Positions 1-10,560 of a DNA stretch of 32,861 bases are shown piece by piece (the first letter of the stretch is position 1; each line of letters opens with the position of its first letter). Position numbers and translations under genes: made by a program. The notes beneath the pieces are model-generated. The model did not search any database. It was not told where the DNA came from and was given only the letters and a program-made list of their open reading frames with translations. The stretch spans positions 837,381 through 870,241 of the forward strand of contig BFEA01000241.1 of NCBI GenBank assembly GCA_003427395.1, written 5' to 3'. Source of the stretch: Chara braunii. Lineage: Eukaryota > Streptophyta > Charophyceae > Charales > Characeae.

Positions 1-560
1 AAAAAAAAAGTCACCAAAAAATTATGAAAAAAAAAAATGTTATGGAGAAAAATAAATTAAATAAGATTTGCCCGAGCATTACATCCGAATTCCTTACCAA
101 ATTTGAAATAAAAATAAAATACGGAAAACAAATACTAATAATAAAAATAAATAAAAATAAAAAGAGAACTAAATTTAGTGAGTGCGCGAGCATATTTTCG
201 ACATCGTCATCTTTGGCGATTTTTTATTTTGTTATGCATAGCTAAATGCCCTGAAAATTTACAGATGTGTACTTCACATAATAAAAAAAACACTAAAAAA
301 GTTTCAAAAAATAATAAAATTGTTTAGACCCCGAACTAAAGTGAAAACAAAAAGTAAAAAGCGAAAAAATACGTGGGCGAGCACGTTTTGACACCGCCAT
401 CTTTGGAGATTTTTAATTCTTATTTGGCTCAGCCAAATGACTTGAAAATTTACAGGCATGTACCTCACGTCATAGAGAACTTACAAACAAAATTTCAGAA
501 AAAAAAAATATTTTTAGGCCTCGAAATAATTTTTGGCGGGGGCCAAATGTCCTCGGGTTC
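1..560. repeat. AT-rich dispersed repeat, two related blocks
   Basis: A- and T-rich DNA with no credible gene. Two blocks resemble each other: about 185-285 and 377-475 share a core running from 'gcgagca' through 'catctttgg' to 'gaaaatttacag', followed by a similar 'gtac-tcac' stretch. The part at about 36-120 also matches 32403-32485 in direct orientation (shared words include 'agaaaaataaa' and 'accaaattt'). The right side, ending in 'cctcggg' at 551-557, resembles the GC-rich end of the element at 32527-32550. I read this as one or two copies of the same small mobile repeat, the first cut by the window edge. Short open frames here are low-complexity by-products. Confidence 0.55.
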
Positions 561-564
561 GGAC

Positions 565-608
565 CCCGTACGTACGGAGGTCTGCCCGGGGACCTCCGTA
601 CGTATGGG
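565..608. repeat. Long GC-rich hairpin
   Basis: Arms 569-582 and 591-604 are perfect 14 bp inverted repeats (tacgtacggaggtc / gacctccgtacgta) around the 8-base loop tgcccggg. Pairing continues outward with a G.U pair and three C-G pairs (565-567 with 606-608), giving about 18 bp. A TA microsatellite follows directly. Its position at the edge of the AT-rich repeat suggests a terminal hairpin of that element. Confidence 0.7.
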
Positions 609-618
609 CTGGTGACCC

Positions 619-640
619 TATATATATATATATATATATT
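619..640. repeat. (TA)n microsatellite
   Basis: A run of about ten TA dinucleotides immediately 3' of the hairpin at 565-608. Nothing coding is seen here or in the following stretch to about 1260, which holds only A-tracts (946-956, 1034-1055, 1161-1170, 1228-1235). Confidence 0.9.
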
Positions 641-1265
641 TATCATATTATCAAGTTTTTCGTTGTGTGCGCGACCTCAGACTAAGTCAAACCAAAGTCA
701 CATTGCTTAGTCATCAGTCAAAATCGTCCTCAGAAAAATAACAAGTAGGAGTAGCCGGCGTGTTTGGTCGCTTTCTTTGTTCACGGGGGGCTGCTTTGGT
801 AACAACCGCTTGTGTTTTAATTTCTTCAGGTCTGTGTTTCATAGTTTTCTATGAGGTTGCACTGGGATTCAGTGCTTGTTGTATAAAATTCGCAGTATGA
901 ATTTTGTCAGAAATGTTTGATGCTTCTTGGGGTTTTCTGAAGGGAAAAAAAAAAAACAAGAAAGAAATTACACTCAAATAGAACAATTTAGTCCATTGGA
1001 ACCTTTGTGTTTTGTAACATCTTTGATTACTGAAAAAAAAAAAAAAAAAAAAAAACGAAGCTTAGGAACATTTGCATATATGTTTTGAAAGCTTCAGTCA
1101 TTTGTGTTCAAATAAATGATGGTTTTTCTATGCGTAGAACAAGAAAAGGTTTAGCTAATAAAAAAAAAAATTCTTATGAGAAACAATAATAAGTCAATAA
1201 AGTAAAAACAAAACAAATAAAAATTAAAAAAAAAACAAATTTGAGCTTCCTCGATAATCATGGAT

Positions 1266-1620
1266 CTGACCGTAGCCACATTACCCAACTCTTAAACTCT
1301 TTCAACAAACAAATCATCATAAGAACAAGAACTAAACCTGACCGAAGTCACATTGTCCGATTGGAGTAAGGAATAAAACAACATAACATAGTCAATTAGG
1401 CCAAACTGAAGTCACATTGCATAGTTGCATAGATAACAATTTACGGGGGTGTAATAGTCAGCCCTGGCCGAAGCCACATTGTCTGACTGTCAAGAAGACA
1501 AAACAATACAACGGCCAAGCATGACTGAAGTCACATCGTTTAACTGTAAAGAAGATAAACCACTAATACTACATCAACCAGACCTGACCGAAATCGCATT
1601 GTTTAGTTGCAGAGAAAACA
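1266..1620. repeat. ~60 bp degenerate tandem array
   Basis: The core 'ctgaccgaagtcacattg' recurs at about 1266, 1338, 1403, 1464, 1521 and 1584, with spacings of 72, 65, 61, 57 and 63 bases; an outlier lies at about 689. In the last three copies the spacing is a multiple of three, so they read as a repeated peptide (T-E-[AV]-T ... C-x-E-D). The frame starts without ATG and the earlier copies are out of phase, so I treat this as a non-coding minisatellite. Its reverse complement loosely resembles the repeated motif at 7911-8542. Confidence 0.6.
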
Positions 1621-1719
1621 TAAGAAATAAAGGAGACCCAATCAACGCAAACACAACTACCTTTCTCCCACCTTCCCCCAATTTATCCCCTTTCGGTCTG
1701 AGTTTCATTCAGAATAAAA

Positions 1720-2500
1720 AGGAAACTGAAATTCATGCATGCGTTCCTTCATTTAATCTGATTAAATTATGAAAAGGAAAGAAAAGACATAAAGGAACAC
1801 ATACATATCTCTCAGGCAAAACAGAGAGATGTAATGGTAGGGGTATAGTGGGTTTACATAAGGCAGAAAGATGGTATACCTAACCGTTCTCTGCCTCTAG
1901 AACCCCACCTAAGCTCCGACAGAGCTCCCGCAATCGGTGGGTGGACCTCCCACAAGGTCTTGCTGCGTCCTTGTGGGTTGCAATCCCACCTGCTGCCTTC
2001 CTCTAAGAACCACAAACTAGACTTAAAGCAAGAAGGGCAGAGGAATGGGTTTCGAATGCTCGAGATCCAAGAGAGGGACAACTCAAGTCACACGAGAGGG
2101 ACTTGAGATTTGGATACGCCTGAGGGCCCCGCAATGGCGGCCAATTACAGAAACAGAACCAAATTGTGACCAAAACGTAGAGTAACCGCACTTTGACAGG
2201 CCTCCAAGTCGTAGCAACGACCACTTTACAGAGTTTGACCACCTTCCCAAGTTGCAATGTCTTTCCCACTAACGGACTGGTCACTGTACAGTGTTGAAAA
2301 AAAAAAGTCAGTGATTAAATAGAGCACACCCCCTGTGCTATATTCGAAGCGCTGGCAAGACTCAAGTTACTCAACAAACTCAAAAAAATTTGTATCCACC
2401 TCATCCGCGTGCGGCAGCCAGGTACCATAGTAGCACCGAGCGCAATGCCCAACAAAACAATAAAGAGCGGCACCACGTATAACAGTGTGCAACGTGCGCA
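1720..2500 (-). repeat. Left arm of a large diverged inverted repeat
   Basis: The reverse complement follows about 6985-7780 closely. Shared words in order include 'cattgcggggccctca', 'gtccctctctt', 'aagtcta-tttgtggtt', 'gaggaaggc-gcagg-gggattgcaaccc' (in pieces), 'ccaccgattgcgg', 'aaaccca' and 'aatttcagttt'. Similarity probably extends outward to about 670, where 'acttagtctgag' matches 8674-8685. I see no protein domain. It could be half of a long-TIR (foldback-type) element, or one of two oppositely inserted copies of a retroelement end. Confidence 0.6.
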
Positions 2501-2823
2501 AATGTCGTAGCAACATTGGTTTGCTAATGTTGGAAACAACAGGAAACAGCAACAATGTGAATCTTCAAACCAACACAATCACTACAACCTGCATGAGCTA
2601 CAACCGTACTTCAATCTTCGGCAAGTGGTGGCAGAAAAAGCACAAAAAGAAGAGACCGCTACGACTCCGTAATCCAGCAGCCTCGTTTCCTAATAGCACC
2701 CACAACCTCTGAATCCCAAAGCAACCTCAGAGGAGGAGCGACCACAACCAAACGTATATGCAGATGTTGATCAAGTGGGCCAATACCGTGACCACACGTG
2801 TGCCCTCACAGTCTGCATTCGGA

Positions 2824-2832
2824 CTATAAAAG
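2824..2832 (+). promoter_or_regulatory. TATA-like box (ctataaaag)
   Basis: A good match to a plant RNA polymerase II TATA element, followed 30-50 bases later by a pyrimidine-rich stretch (2850-2880) that could hold a start site. No clear reading frame follows, so it may belong to a decayed retroelement rather than a gene. From 2500 to 3700 I see no other supportable feature apart from the weak dispersed-repeat copy at 3070-3135. Confidence 0.3.
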
Positions 2833-3069
2833 CAAATTCAGATGAGTATTTGCCCCTCTGCTCCATACTCGCTTTCCTTCCTCGTTGAGCTCACTTTAGG
2901 ACGCCTGCGTTATCTCCTAACAAGTATGCCGCCCCAACCAAGCTCTTCATCGACAATGTCTCGCTTATATAACCCGTCCGACGAATGACTAACCCGTTTG
3001 TATCGTTGTGGGCCCCTACCAGAGTTTGCTCTGGCTTGGCCCTGCCCAAACACTATTTACCAACACTTG

Positions 3070-3135
3070 ATTCTCAACGGGCATGCTCATACTCTGTCCC
3101 CTCATAACAGATCGTGGTTGGTGGGTAGTGCATCC
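3070..3135 (+). repeat. Dispersed repeat, copy 1 (weak)
   Basis: Contains 'caacgggcatgctca' and 'cagatcgtggttgg', both shared with the copies at 27905-28055 (+) and 3975-4140 (-). Similarity is lost after about 3135. Confidence 0.4.
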
Positions 3136-3804
3136 GAAAAAGTGAGGATCGAGTCTGCCACTTGAACATGGTCATTTTCGTTAGTCGATGGTCATAACCA
3201 TCATAAGGAATAAGGTCAAGATTGAGACGACAACCTGCACTTGGTTTCCAAAGACGACCATGAATCAACAACACGTTTTGGTCGCAGCCTCAGCAGTAAC
3301 ATTCTCAATAGGCTATCACAACATTACCCTGTCTTTATATCAACTTTCTGTACAATAACTCTCTAGTAGTGAAAACAAGAGAAGCATCTCGCACCTTAAG
3401 GTAAGAAACATCAGTGCTATAAGTAAACGTCAACCACATTACCAAAGGTAAAGAGAGGCAATGTCGTTTCGAAAGAGTGTCCGCTAAGCCATACTAAACA
3501 ATGTGGTGGTGATGTAAGAAACTGCCTCAAATTTATAAGGACAACAACAATTCCAATATGAAAGAAAAACAACAGCTCAGTAGCAACATTGTAACCAGCT
3601 AGTACTGGCCTATACTCTCGTCTAACCCTACCTAGTCCTTAACTTATTCAAGCGAAAGAACTACAATTAAATTATTCCCTCTATCACGACTTCCCTGTCC
3701 CCTCAGCCTCGCCCCATCTCTTTATTTCCCCCACACGTCAAGGGTCCAGTGAGGTTATCCCCGTGGTTTTGCAGTCCACAGGGTTGCGTGGCAGGACCAG
3801 GGCG

Positions 3805-3899
3805 GTAAGTGTAAACCCCACTTTTCCTTTCCCCTCGCCGTGCGATTTTTTGTTTCGAGTTTCGTGGTGATTATTTTATTATTATTATTTCTTTTGTAG
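3805..3899 (+). other. Intron-like segment (GT-AG)
   Basis: The donor context GCG|GTAAGT at 3805-3810 is near the plant optimum. The acceptor at 3897-3899 is preceded by a T-rich tract (tttcttttgtag|g). The 95-base length suits a short plant intron. I find no convincing exon on either side, so this could be a leader intron of a decayed unit or chance. Confidence 0.35.
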
Positions 3900-3974
3900 G
3901 ATCCAGCGCCGACTTTAGGAGTCGAGCGGACCTACGCGTTTTCAAGGTGCCGACGTAATTCCTTTACCCTGCCT

Positions 3975-4140
3975 GCCTTAAAGACACAGACCGAGGGTCC
4001 AACATGCATGTGAGCACGTGGGTGATTGAATCCACAAAGCGAAAGAAGCTAAGTGGTAAGGACATGTTGCGGGCGCGTCGTCCACCAGCCAAGATCTGTT
4101 GTAAGAGGTTTGAGCGTGAGCATGCCCGTTAAGGCTCAAT
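3975..4140 (-). repeat. Dispersed repeat, copy 2 (inverted)
   Basis: The reverse complement aligns with 27905-28055. Shared words include 'aacgggcatgctcac', 'ctcaaacctct', 'cagatc-tgg', 'gtgga' and 'cacccac'. The element is not recognised. The stretch 4140-5400 has moderate GC and no coding or repeat signal that I can support. Confidence 0.45.
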
Positions 4141-5403
4141 AGACAGGAACTGTACCTAAGCACAGGGAGACCCACGGTGGTATAGGCTGCAGGGGATGCT
4201 CACGTAGAACCTCCCATCCCTTCGGTCTTCAAAGTTCTCATTTGAATAATTGCTACTGCCACCAAGACTTGCACCAGGACCCGCATCACCTAGTTGACAC
4301 TGCAGGGCTTCGTTGCAGGCCCTGCGCCCTCTCACTAGTAGTTGGACCGTCAAGGCAGCTGGGGACAGCCCAACATACGAAGTTCGCTGATGACCTATCT
4401 ATTTGGCCGGGGCTGATCTGCAAGTGAGTTGTCACAAACCCCTTAGCAGGCCTTAGCCTTTAAGGCCACCGTTTGGCTGCCTATAACAGGTTGGCAGCCC
4501 CTGTGGTGTCTCGGTTAGAGCGAAGCTTGGAAAAGCTCGGGTCGTCGTGGAAGGGCACAAAGCGATACTTCCTCACACAGCACTCGTCGAATTGAGTAAA
4601 GGGGTGAAAGACAACTCGAACTATCTAGGTGTTGGTCCCACCCGAAGTCTTCACAAAAATAGTTGGGGTTGTCGAAAGCGACCATGGGGTAGAGGACTTA
4701 CGTGTCGGATGAGAGACTGGCCGCGAGGTAGAAAGCGGAATCAGGCGAACCGAAAGTCAGGATATGGATTAACGGAGCGGGCGTACACGATTATGAAGCC
4801 GGAATGAGTAAAAGGTTAGTAGGTTAAAGGTTGCAAAGAAAGTAAGCAGTGTGGAGAAATGGGGGATTTTAGAAGGCGGAGTTTCCACTCGATTTTGCGC
4901 CCGAATCGATTAGTGGTGTTAGATTTAGAGTTAGAGTGTTAGTTTTGAAGTGTACGGAGAGACGGGTTGCACGGAGCTATGAAGTAATAAGGTCACGAAA
5001 GGAGTGAAAATCCTAATTTCCGCTCAATACATAGTAGGAACAGGCGAGGGATGATACACTCTGGGGGTTTTCAAGCGCTGCGAAATGAATGACGAACTCG
5101 GATCTGCGAACCGTGGAGCGGTTTGACCGCTATGACCATTAAGGGTTGCGCTGAGTCAAGACGAAACGGAGTGGACGCATCTTTCTATGATATGGTTGAG
5201 GATTCACTTCGATCTGGACGTCCTTACGGTGGAGGTAATCACTCGACTCGGATATGACGGTACGTTGGGGAAAGTAGTATTTGTTCATGAGTTTTAGCAG
5301 GAGGGCTCGTTTCAATTTCACTGCATGAGTGGTTGAAGAACGGTGGATCCTTCCGAGTCACAAGCGGTTATCGGGTAGTTGAAAATTTAGGAATTAAAAT
5401 TCT

Positions 5404-5805
5404 GAAGTGAGAGTTTTTGGCAGTCTGAAAATCCTGAATGGTCCTGAAGTGGTGAAAGGTCTGAAAACCCTGAAAACCACCTGTTTAGGCAGGCTGCATC
5501 TTGAAGTGGTGAAGGGTGTCCCGAAGTGGTCAAGTGAGAGTTTTGGGCAGTCTGAAAATCCTGAATGGTCCTGAAGTGGTGAAAGGTCCGAAGACCAGGA
5601 AAACTACCCTTCACCGCTTGAGGATGCAGTCTGCCTAAACAGGTGGTTTTCAGGGTCTTCTGAACTTTCACCACTTCAGGACCATTCAGGATTTTCATAC
5701 CTGAATAGTCCTGAAGCGGTGAAAGGTTCGAAGTCCCTGAAAACCACATGTTTAGGCAGGTTGCATCCTGAAGTGGTGAAGGGTATCCTGAAGTGGTGAT
5801 GAAAA
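5404..5805. repeat. Foldback array (direct plus inverted copies)
   Basis: A unit of about 90-125 bases built from 'cctgaagtggtgaaaggt', 'ctgaaaaccac' and 'tgtttaggcagg' occurs directly at 5404-5530 and 5531-5604 (partial), inverted at 5605-5697, and directly again at 5698-5800. The inverted block and the copy after it could form a near-complete hairpin with arms of about 90 bp. A 120-codon open frame on the minus strand (5387-5749) follows from the repetition, and I do not regard it as a gene. Confidence 0.75.
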
Positions 5806-5859
5806 ATACAATTGTTGTTAACCTTCTCTCTTCCGAGTGTGAGCAGGAGGTTCATTCAA

Positions 5860-5894
5860 ACTCGGCTCATCCTAAGAGGCGCGCTCAGCCGAGT
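5860..5894. repeat. Small hairpin
   Basis: Arms actcggct (5860-5867) and agccgagt (5887-5894) are perfect 8 bp inverted repeats. A 14 bp perfect palindrome, cgcacgtacgtgcg, lies nearby at 6114-6127. No gene is seen between 5806 and 6250. Confidence 0.5.
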
Positions 5895-6253
5895 TCTAGG
5901 AAGAGTGTCGAGCCCATTTGGGCTCTGTTCGCACTAGCGTTCGGAACAGTAAGAAGCGACGAGCCGGTCACGGGGTCCGAGACTTACCTGTTGGCATGGG
6001 CGACGTTCATCCTATCGATGGAAGTTGCGTGGGAACAACCACAAGGCCGGAGATTTATCTGTCAGGCGCTGCATTGCTTAGCGTGTCGATGAAAGTAGCC
6101 TCTCTCTACTTCTCGCACGTACGTGCGCACAACGACATTTGCGTCTGACAGCTCCTCAGGCTATATTCACGTCGGGGCTTCTTCTCGAAGTATTTGTTCC
6201 TCGCGGCGTATCTTCCTATGATTCTCGCAGAAGCTTCCTTCTTACATATGCAC

Positions 6254-6344
6254 ATTGGCATGTTGTCCAGTTGATGCACATGTGAGACTGTTGAATAGCA
6301 GACATGAGTTCAAATCCAGCAGCGGCCACAAAAAAAAAAAAAAA
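6254..6344 (+). mobile_element. tRNA-derived SINE remnant with A-tail
   Basis: A box A-like stretch (ttgtccagttga, 6263-6274) and a box B-like GTTCAAATCC (6308-6317) are spaced as in a tRNA-type RNA polymerase III promoter. The sequence then ends 'agcggccac' and runs into a 15-base A tract (6330-6344). This is the layout of a short tRNA-derived SINE or a retroposed tRNA relic. I could not find a target-site duplication. 6350-6985 holds nothing else that I recognise. Confidence 0.55.
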
Positions 6345-6984
6345 TTGGTATAATGAAAGGTTAGCATCTGAAGTCGGGAGTACTTATCTCATCGGAGTCA
6401 TGCTTGTTGCTTTGTAATTGACTTTCTGCCTATGTGGTGATTACCTCTATTTTGAGAATGAATCTGGCCGTACGATCCGCCCGATACGTTCACAAGGAGG
6501 AGAGGCACTAGGAGTGGCGTGAAAAATAGTGTGTTTCTGAGATGCTAATCATCGTGGCGTTGTTCTGTATGAGTGCGCCTCTAGTCATGGAAGTACTGTC
6601 GACGATAGCCCATTGTCATCAGTCCATTGATGCGATCTTCATTTGGCTGGCTTCATTGTTACCCGCTCTATTGGCTCATAGCAATAGGTGACTAGTCGAC
6701 ACGGGAGTGGCCCGGAGGACTTCGGTCTGAGATGTGGAGATGAGATCACGAAGGAGAGGTTGCGCATTTGTCCGGCATGCATCTGGCTATACCTATGCAA
6801 TAGCGATCTGAATGTTGAGCACCAAGTAGGAGGAAGGACATTGAATTCATATCTTGGTGGTGTGGAGAATATGCTCTCGTTGACCTTCGGATTTGGCGTT
6901 CTAATTCTTCGTTGGTGCTATATCAGTGCATTTTGGTATTTTGGACAGCCTTTGGCTATCTGACTTCCAATGCGGCTGCAGTCT

Positions 6985-7780
6985 GGGACTGTCATGCCGC
7001 CGCACCTTGCTGTGCATTGCCATGCGTTGCCATCCGTTGGCTAAAACACACTATTTTTATTGAGTTGTTGTGTGTTGGTGCTCCGGGTCACTGTATTGAC
7101 TTATATGTCACTACACCTTTGTTGTGGAACACTACGATTTGTCGCCATCTCTAACCTAGAGTGGACGCTCTATTCGAACGTAACCTTTCGTGACGCTTTT
7201 GGTTGGAGGGAGCGACGCCACGAGTTGAGGAGGGACTGAGCACGTAGAATGGGAAGGAGGATATTGTTGCGGGATGGAGGATCGTCAGAGCGTCAACTGT
7301 TGGCAACTTAACTCTAGTTGACCAAGTTGTTCTGCGCATTTTTTGCCATCATTGCGGGGCCCTCAAGCGCATCAAGGCAACAAGGTCCTCTCATGAGAGT
7401 TGAGTCGGTCCCTCTCTTGTATCTCGAGAGTCCGAAACCGCTCATTCTATCATCCTTTTTACGCTAAGTCTAATTTGTGGTTATGAGAGGAAGGCGGCAG
7501 GCGGGATTGCAACCCGTAGGACCGCATCAAGTCTCAATGGGGAGTCTGTCCACCGATTGCGGAAGCTCTACCGGAACTCAGGAGTTCTGGTGGCAGGAAC
7601 TTAGAGGTAAACGTTCACCTTCCTTCTATAAACCCAGTTATAACCCATATCTGTACATTTTGCTATATGTTGACTGAGTATAGTGTTTGTGTTCCTATTT
7701 TGACTTTATGTCAGACTTTCAAGAAACAAATCAGACTTGAGTAAAAGAATGCGTGAACAATTTCAGTTTCATTTTTGGTG
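6985..7780 (+). repeat. Right arm of the large inverted repeat
   Basis: Reverse-complement partner of 1720-2500. In this orientation it carries a TATA-like 'tctataaaccc' at about 7625-7635, consistent with a retroelement promoter region but not proof of one. The match runs through about 7760 ('aatttcagttt'). Confidence 0.6.
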
Positions 7781-7910
7781 TCTAGTGCGAAAGGCGAGAG
7801 GAAGCTGATTTTGTTAACGTCTGACTGGGTCAACTAAAAGTTGATTATTATACTAAGTTTGACAGCCAAGTGCTATGTTTATTTGGATTGCTTGGAGGAC
7901 CATACATGCT

Positions 7911-8542
7911 TCCGTAAGTTTGGATGGTCTGGTTGCTCTGACTTGTGAGGGTTACGTGTGTCTATTTTTCAGGGACCAAACAATTGTTTCATAAGTTTGG
8001 ATGACTTTATTGCCTTGTTTTATTTTGGGTTTCTGGTTTTATTGGTTTCTGAAAGAATAAGTTTGGATGACTCTAACTTCTTCTTGGTTATTCTGAGGGA
8101 GGACCAGGCGAAGGGTTGGGCATTGTTCCATAAGTTTGGATGGTCTGGTCTGGAGCCACGCACATGCTGGAACCAGAAGGGTAAATTTATCTATACCTTT
8201 ATACTATTTAATTTACGAACAGGCTAGTCAGACACTGTTCCATAATTTTGGATGGTCTGCCTATAACTTATCACAAAATTGAAGAGCGTATCAATTAAGA
8301 GTAAACTAGTGGTAAGAAAGGGCAGGTTGAACCTTGTTTCTAAGTTGAACAATTCAGTCATATGCTGTCTTAAAAGAATAAGGTGTCGAAAGATATATAT
8401 AATTTGGATATTTTAAACAGTTCAGGGTGACTTGGTTGGATAGCCTAGTCACATGCTCAAGAAAGAGAAACGTTGTAGTGCCCTTTGTTTATATATATAC
8501 AATGGATGAGCTAAACAATTGTTTCATAAGTTTGGATGGTCC
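7911..8542 (+). repeat. Recurrent 'ataagtttggatggtctgg' motif array
   Basis: The motif occurs at 7911-7932, 7988-8005, 8056-8071, 8126-8148, 8238-8259 and 8523-8542; the first four are spaced about 70 bases apart. It lies just outside the right inverted-repeat arm, mirroring the ~60 bp array outside the left arm. I see no credible gene in the short frames here. Confidence 0.6.
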
Positions 8543-8769
8543 AGCTTTACGCCCTATGTAAGTTGGGTATAAGGGATAAATCATTGAAAAACTATGAATT
8601 ATTGTGTGACAAAGTTTAACCCTGGGGCTAGTGAGAGTACTTACCATTGTGGTTGACTGAGACTTGTACTTAGTCTGAGTTTTAGTTTGACAGATAGTTT
8701 TTTTTTTTTGCAATTTCCATATTTTATGAGCTAACTTTTTTTTACTAGGTCAATTATCGCATTTTCTTA

Positions 8770-9560
8770 GATCATTGTTTTAGACTTGGCTTTCTATAAA
8801 TCTTGGAAAGATATTTCTCATACAGAAAGCGCTGCTGAAATTTCTAAGAAACCAAGGAGTTTGTCAAATCTGATTTTCAAAGTTCAATTTTTTGTCTTAG
8901 TTTATATACGGCTTAGTAAAAATCTAAAAAATTTTCTTTTCTATGGGAAGTGTTGCTCAAATTTTGTTAACTCAGGGAATTAGACAAAATTTGACTTTGG
9001 AAAGTCAAAACTATTTCAGGTTTTGAGCTTAGCTTTATAGAAATTTTGAAAAACTACTTTCTTCATGGGAAGCGATGCCGAAATTTCTATTAATCTAAGG
9101 AGTTAGTTAAATTTTGTTTTGATAAAACTCAAGTCTTATGTTTAAGTTTTTATTTGAGTCGGTATAAATCTGGGAAGTCTACTTTCTTCATGAGAAGCGA
9201 TGCCGAAATTTCTATTAATCTAAGGAGTTAGTTAAATTTTGTTTTGATAAAACTCAAGTCTTATGTTTAAGTTTTTATTTGAGTCGGTATAAATCTGGGA
9301 AGTCTAGTTCTCTAAAGAAGATGCTGCCCAAATTTTTACTAATTCGGGGAGTTGAACAAAATTTGACTTTCCAGAGTTAGATATTACTTCAATTTTCATA
9401 TCTGAGATAATATAAATTCTGATAAGGCACTTTTTCTACGGGAACCGCTGCCGAATTTTTTTTAGTTTAAAGAATTTAAATTATATTTTCACAGGTGACA
9501 ATTTTGGCAATCCACTATGAATATGGGAGATTCTGCCAAAATTCTACCTTTCTTATGACA
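8770..9560. repeat. ~123 bp satellite-like tandem array
   Basis: The anchor 'gggaagcgatgccgaaattt', in diverged forms, recurs near 8823, 8943, 9066, 9191, 9316, 9438 and 9523; all but the last spacing are 120-125 bases. Two adjacent units, 9056-9180 and 9181-9305, differ at about one base in 125, so that duplication is recent while the rest is old. The block is AT-rich and non-coding. Confidence 0.8.
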
Positions 9561-10062
9561 TTGACTTAGAGGTAAACTTAAACTTAGTTATGAGAAAAAT
9601 CTGGAGTGAGAATACGTTATGGAGATTTATGCCCCATGCACTGTTTTGTATTACAGGTCCTCTTGATCGTTTCAATTCAAGATTTGGACTAGATTCATCT
9701 CGATCCCACGAGGATTATCTTCTGTTATCACTGATAACAAGTCGGTTGTCGATTCGTCGGTTTATGATTCAACTCCAATTCACTCTCACCAACTCAACCT
9801 AGCGGCTTTAGCCATGTGATTTTAATTGTTTTTTTTAGTTTTCACCCGGACTTTATTGAATGGTCATTTAACAAAGAAACTGAGTACTTTATTATGGAAG
9901 GTTGGATAAAGGTTAGAGTTTGTATGGCTAAAGCAATGGGTGTGAGCGCAGAGAGAGGTTGAAGTTGACCCCGTATAGTACATGAACTTTGGTTGAATCT
10001 TTGATGTGATTGCAGGTATGTTTGTGGTTCGGGCTCTGGATTTGACCGTCTGCGATTACACA
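9561..10062. other. Unassigned AT-rich spacer
   Basis: No domain-bearing frame is seen. A small hairpin (gttatc/gataac, about 9726-9740) is the only structure I noted. Confidence 0.4.
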
Positions 10063-10560
10063 CATATATAACATAGGATTCGTGAAAACCTAACAAAACA
10101 AATTGTTAGGTTTGCACAAAATGTATTCAAGATTATAATAGTACGTTTTTCAGGCCTCATCCAAAAACAAAATTTTATGTGAAGTAGAACAATCGAAAAA
10201 AAAAAAAAAAATCTTATTTTTTCATAACCACTAGAAGTGACGAGGAAAAAAACAAGTTCTCCACATAAAATCACTACCTGGTGAAGCAACGTATGCTCAA
10301 AAACTAAAATATCTCGATTTTTTGTTATCTAAAAAAATCATGTTTATAGTCTTATAAGATATGTAGCGCGATGAACGTATTCAGGGGTTTTTCGAATGCG
10401 CAAACATGTTCTCAAACATATTCTCTCATAGATGGGCGAACATATTATTTTGTACTATTTGTTTTAATTCCCCCCCCCCCCCCCGCCATTTTTTTATATT
10501 TTAAACTCATGTTTGACTAAGAATTTGAAGATGTTTTTGAGGCAAAAGTTGTTTGTATTC
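10063..10560. mobile_element. Left part of a putative DNA element split by the LINE
   Basis: The left end at 10063-10104 (catatataacat-ag ... aaaacctaacaaaac) is matched in inverted form by 18504-18550. A local 9 bp hairpin (aacctaaca/tgttaggtt) lies at 10087-10112. A near-palindrome ttatagtcttataa at 10344-10357 has relatives at 18157, 18209 and 18332 on the other side of the LINE. A C15 run lies at 10470-10484. With the LINE removed, the element would be about 0.95 kb. No transposase is visible, so it would be non-autonomous. Confidence 0.45.
10551..10560. repeat. Target-site duplication, left (GTTTGTATTC)
   Basis: Exact 10 bp match to 18088-18097, which directly follows the LINE poly-A tract. 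Confidence 0.75.

Noticed and set aside
1479-1772. 97-codon open frame over the ~60 bp array
   Set aside because: It starts at TTG, its repeats arise from tandem DNA whose other units are out of phase, and no domain is visible.
4547-4807. 86-codon basic frame
   Set aside because: Arg/Lys/Gly-rich but with no motif, TTG-class start or known similarity that I can name; not supportable as a gene.
5387-5749. 120-codon minus-strand open frame
   Set aside because: It lies entirely in the foldback array; the apparent repeats in the protein follow from DNA repetition.
8770-9560. CRISPR-like regular repeats
   Set aside because: The ~123 bp units are contiguous and diverged, with no short identical repeats separated by unique spacers; this is a satellite-type array.
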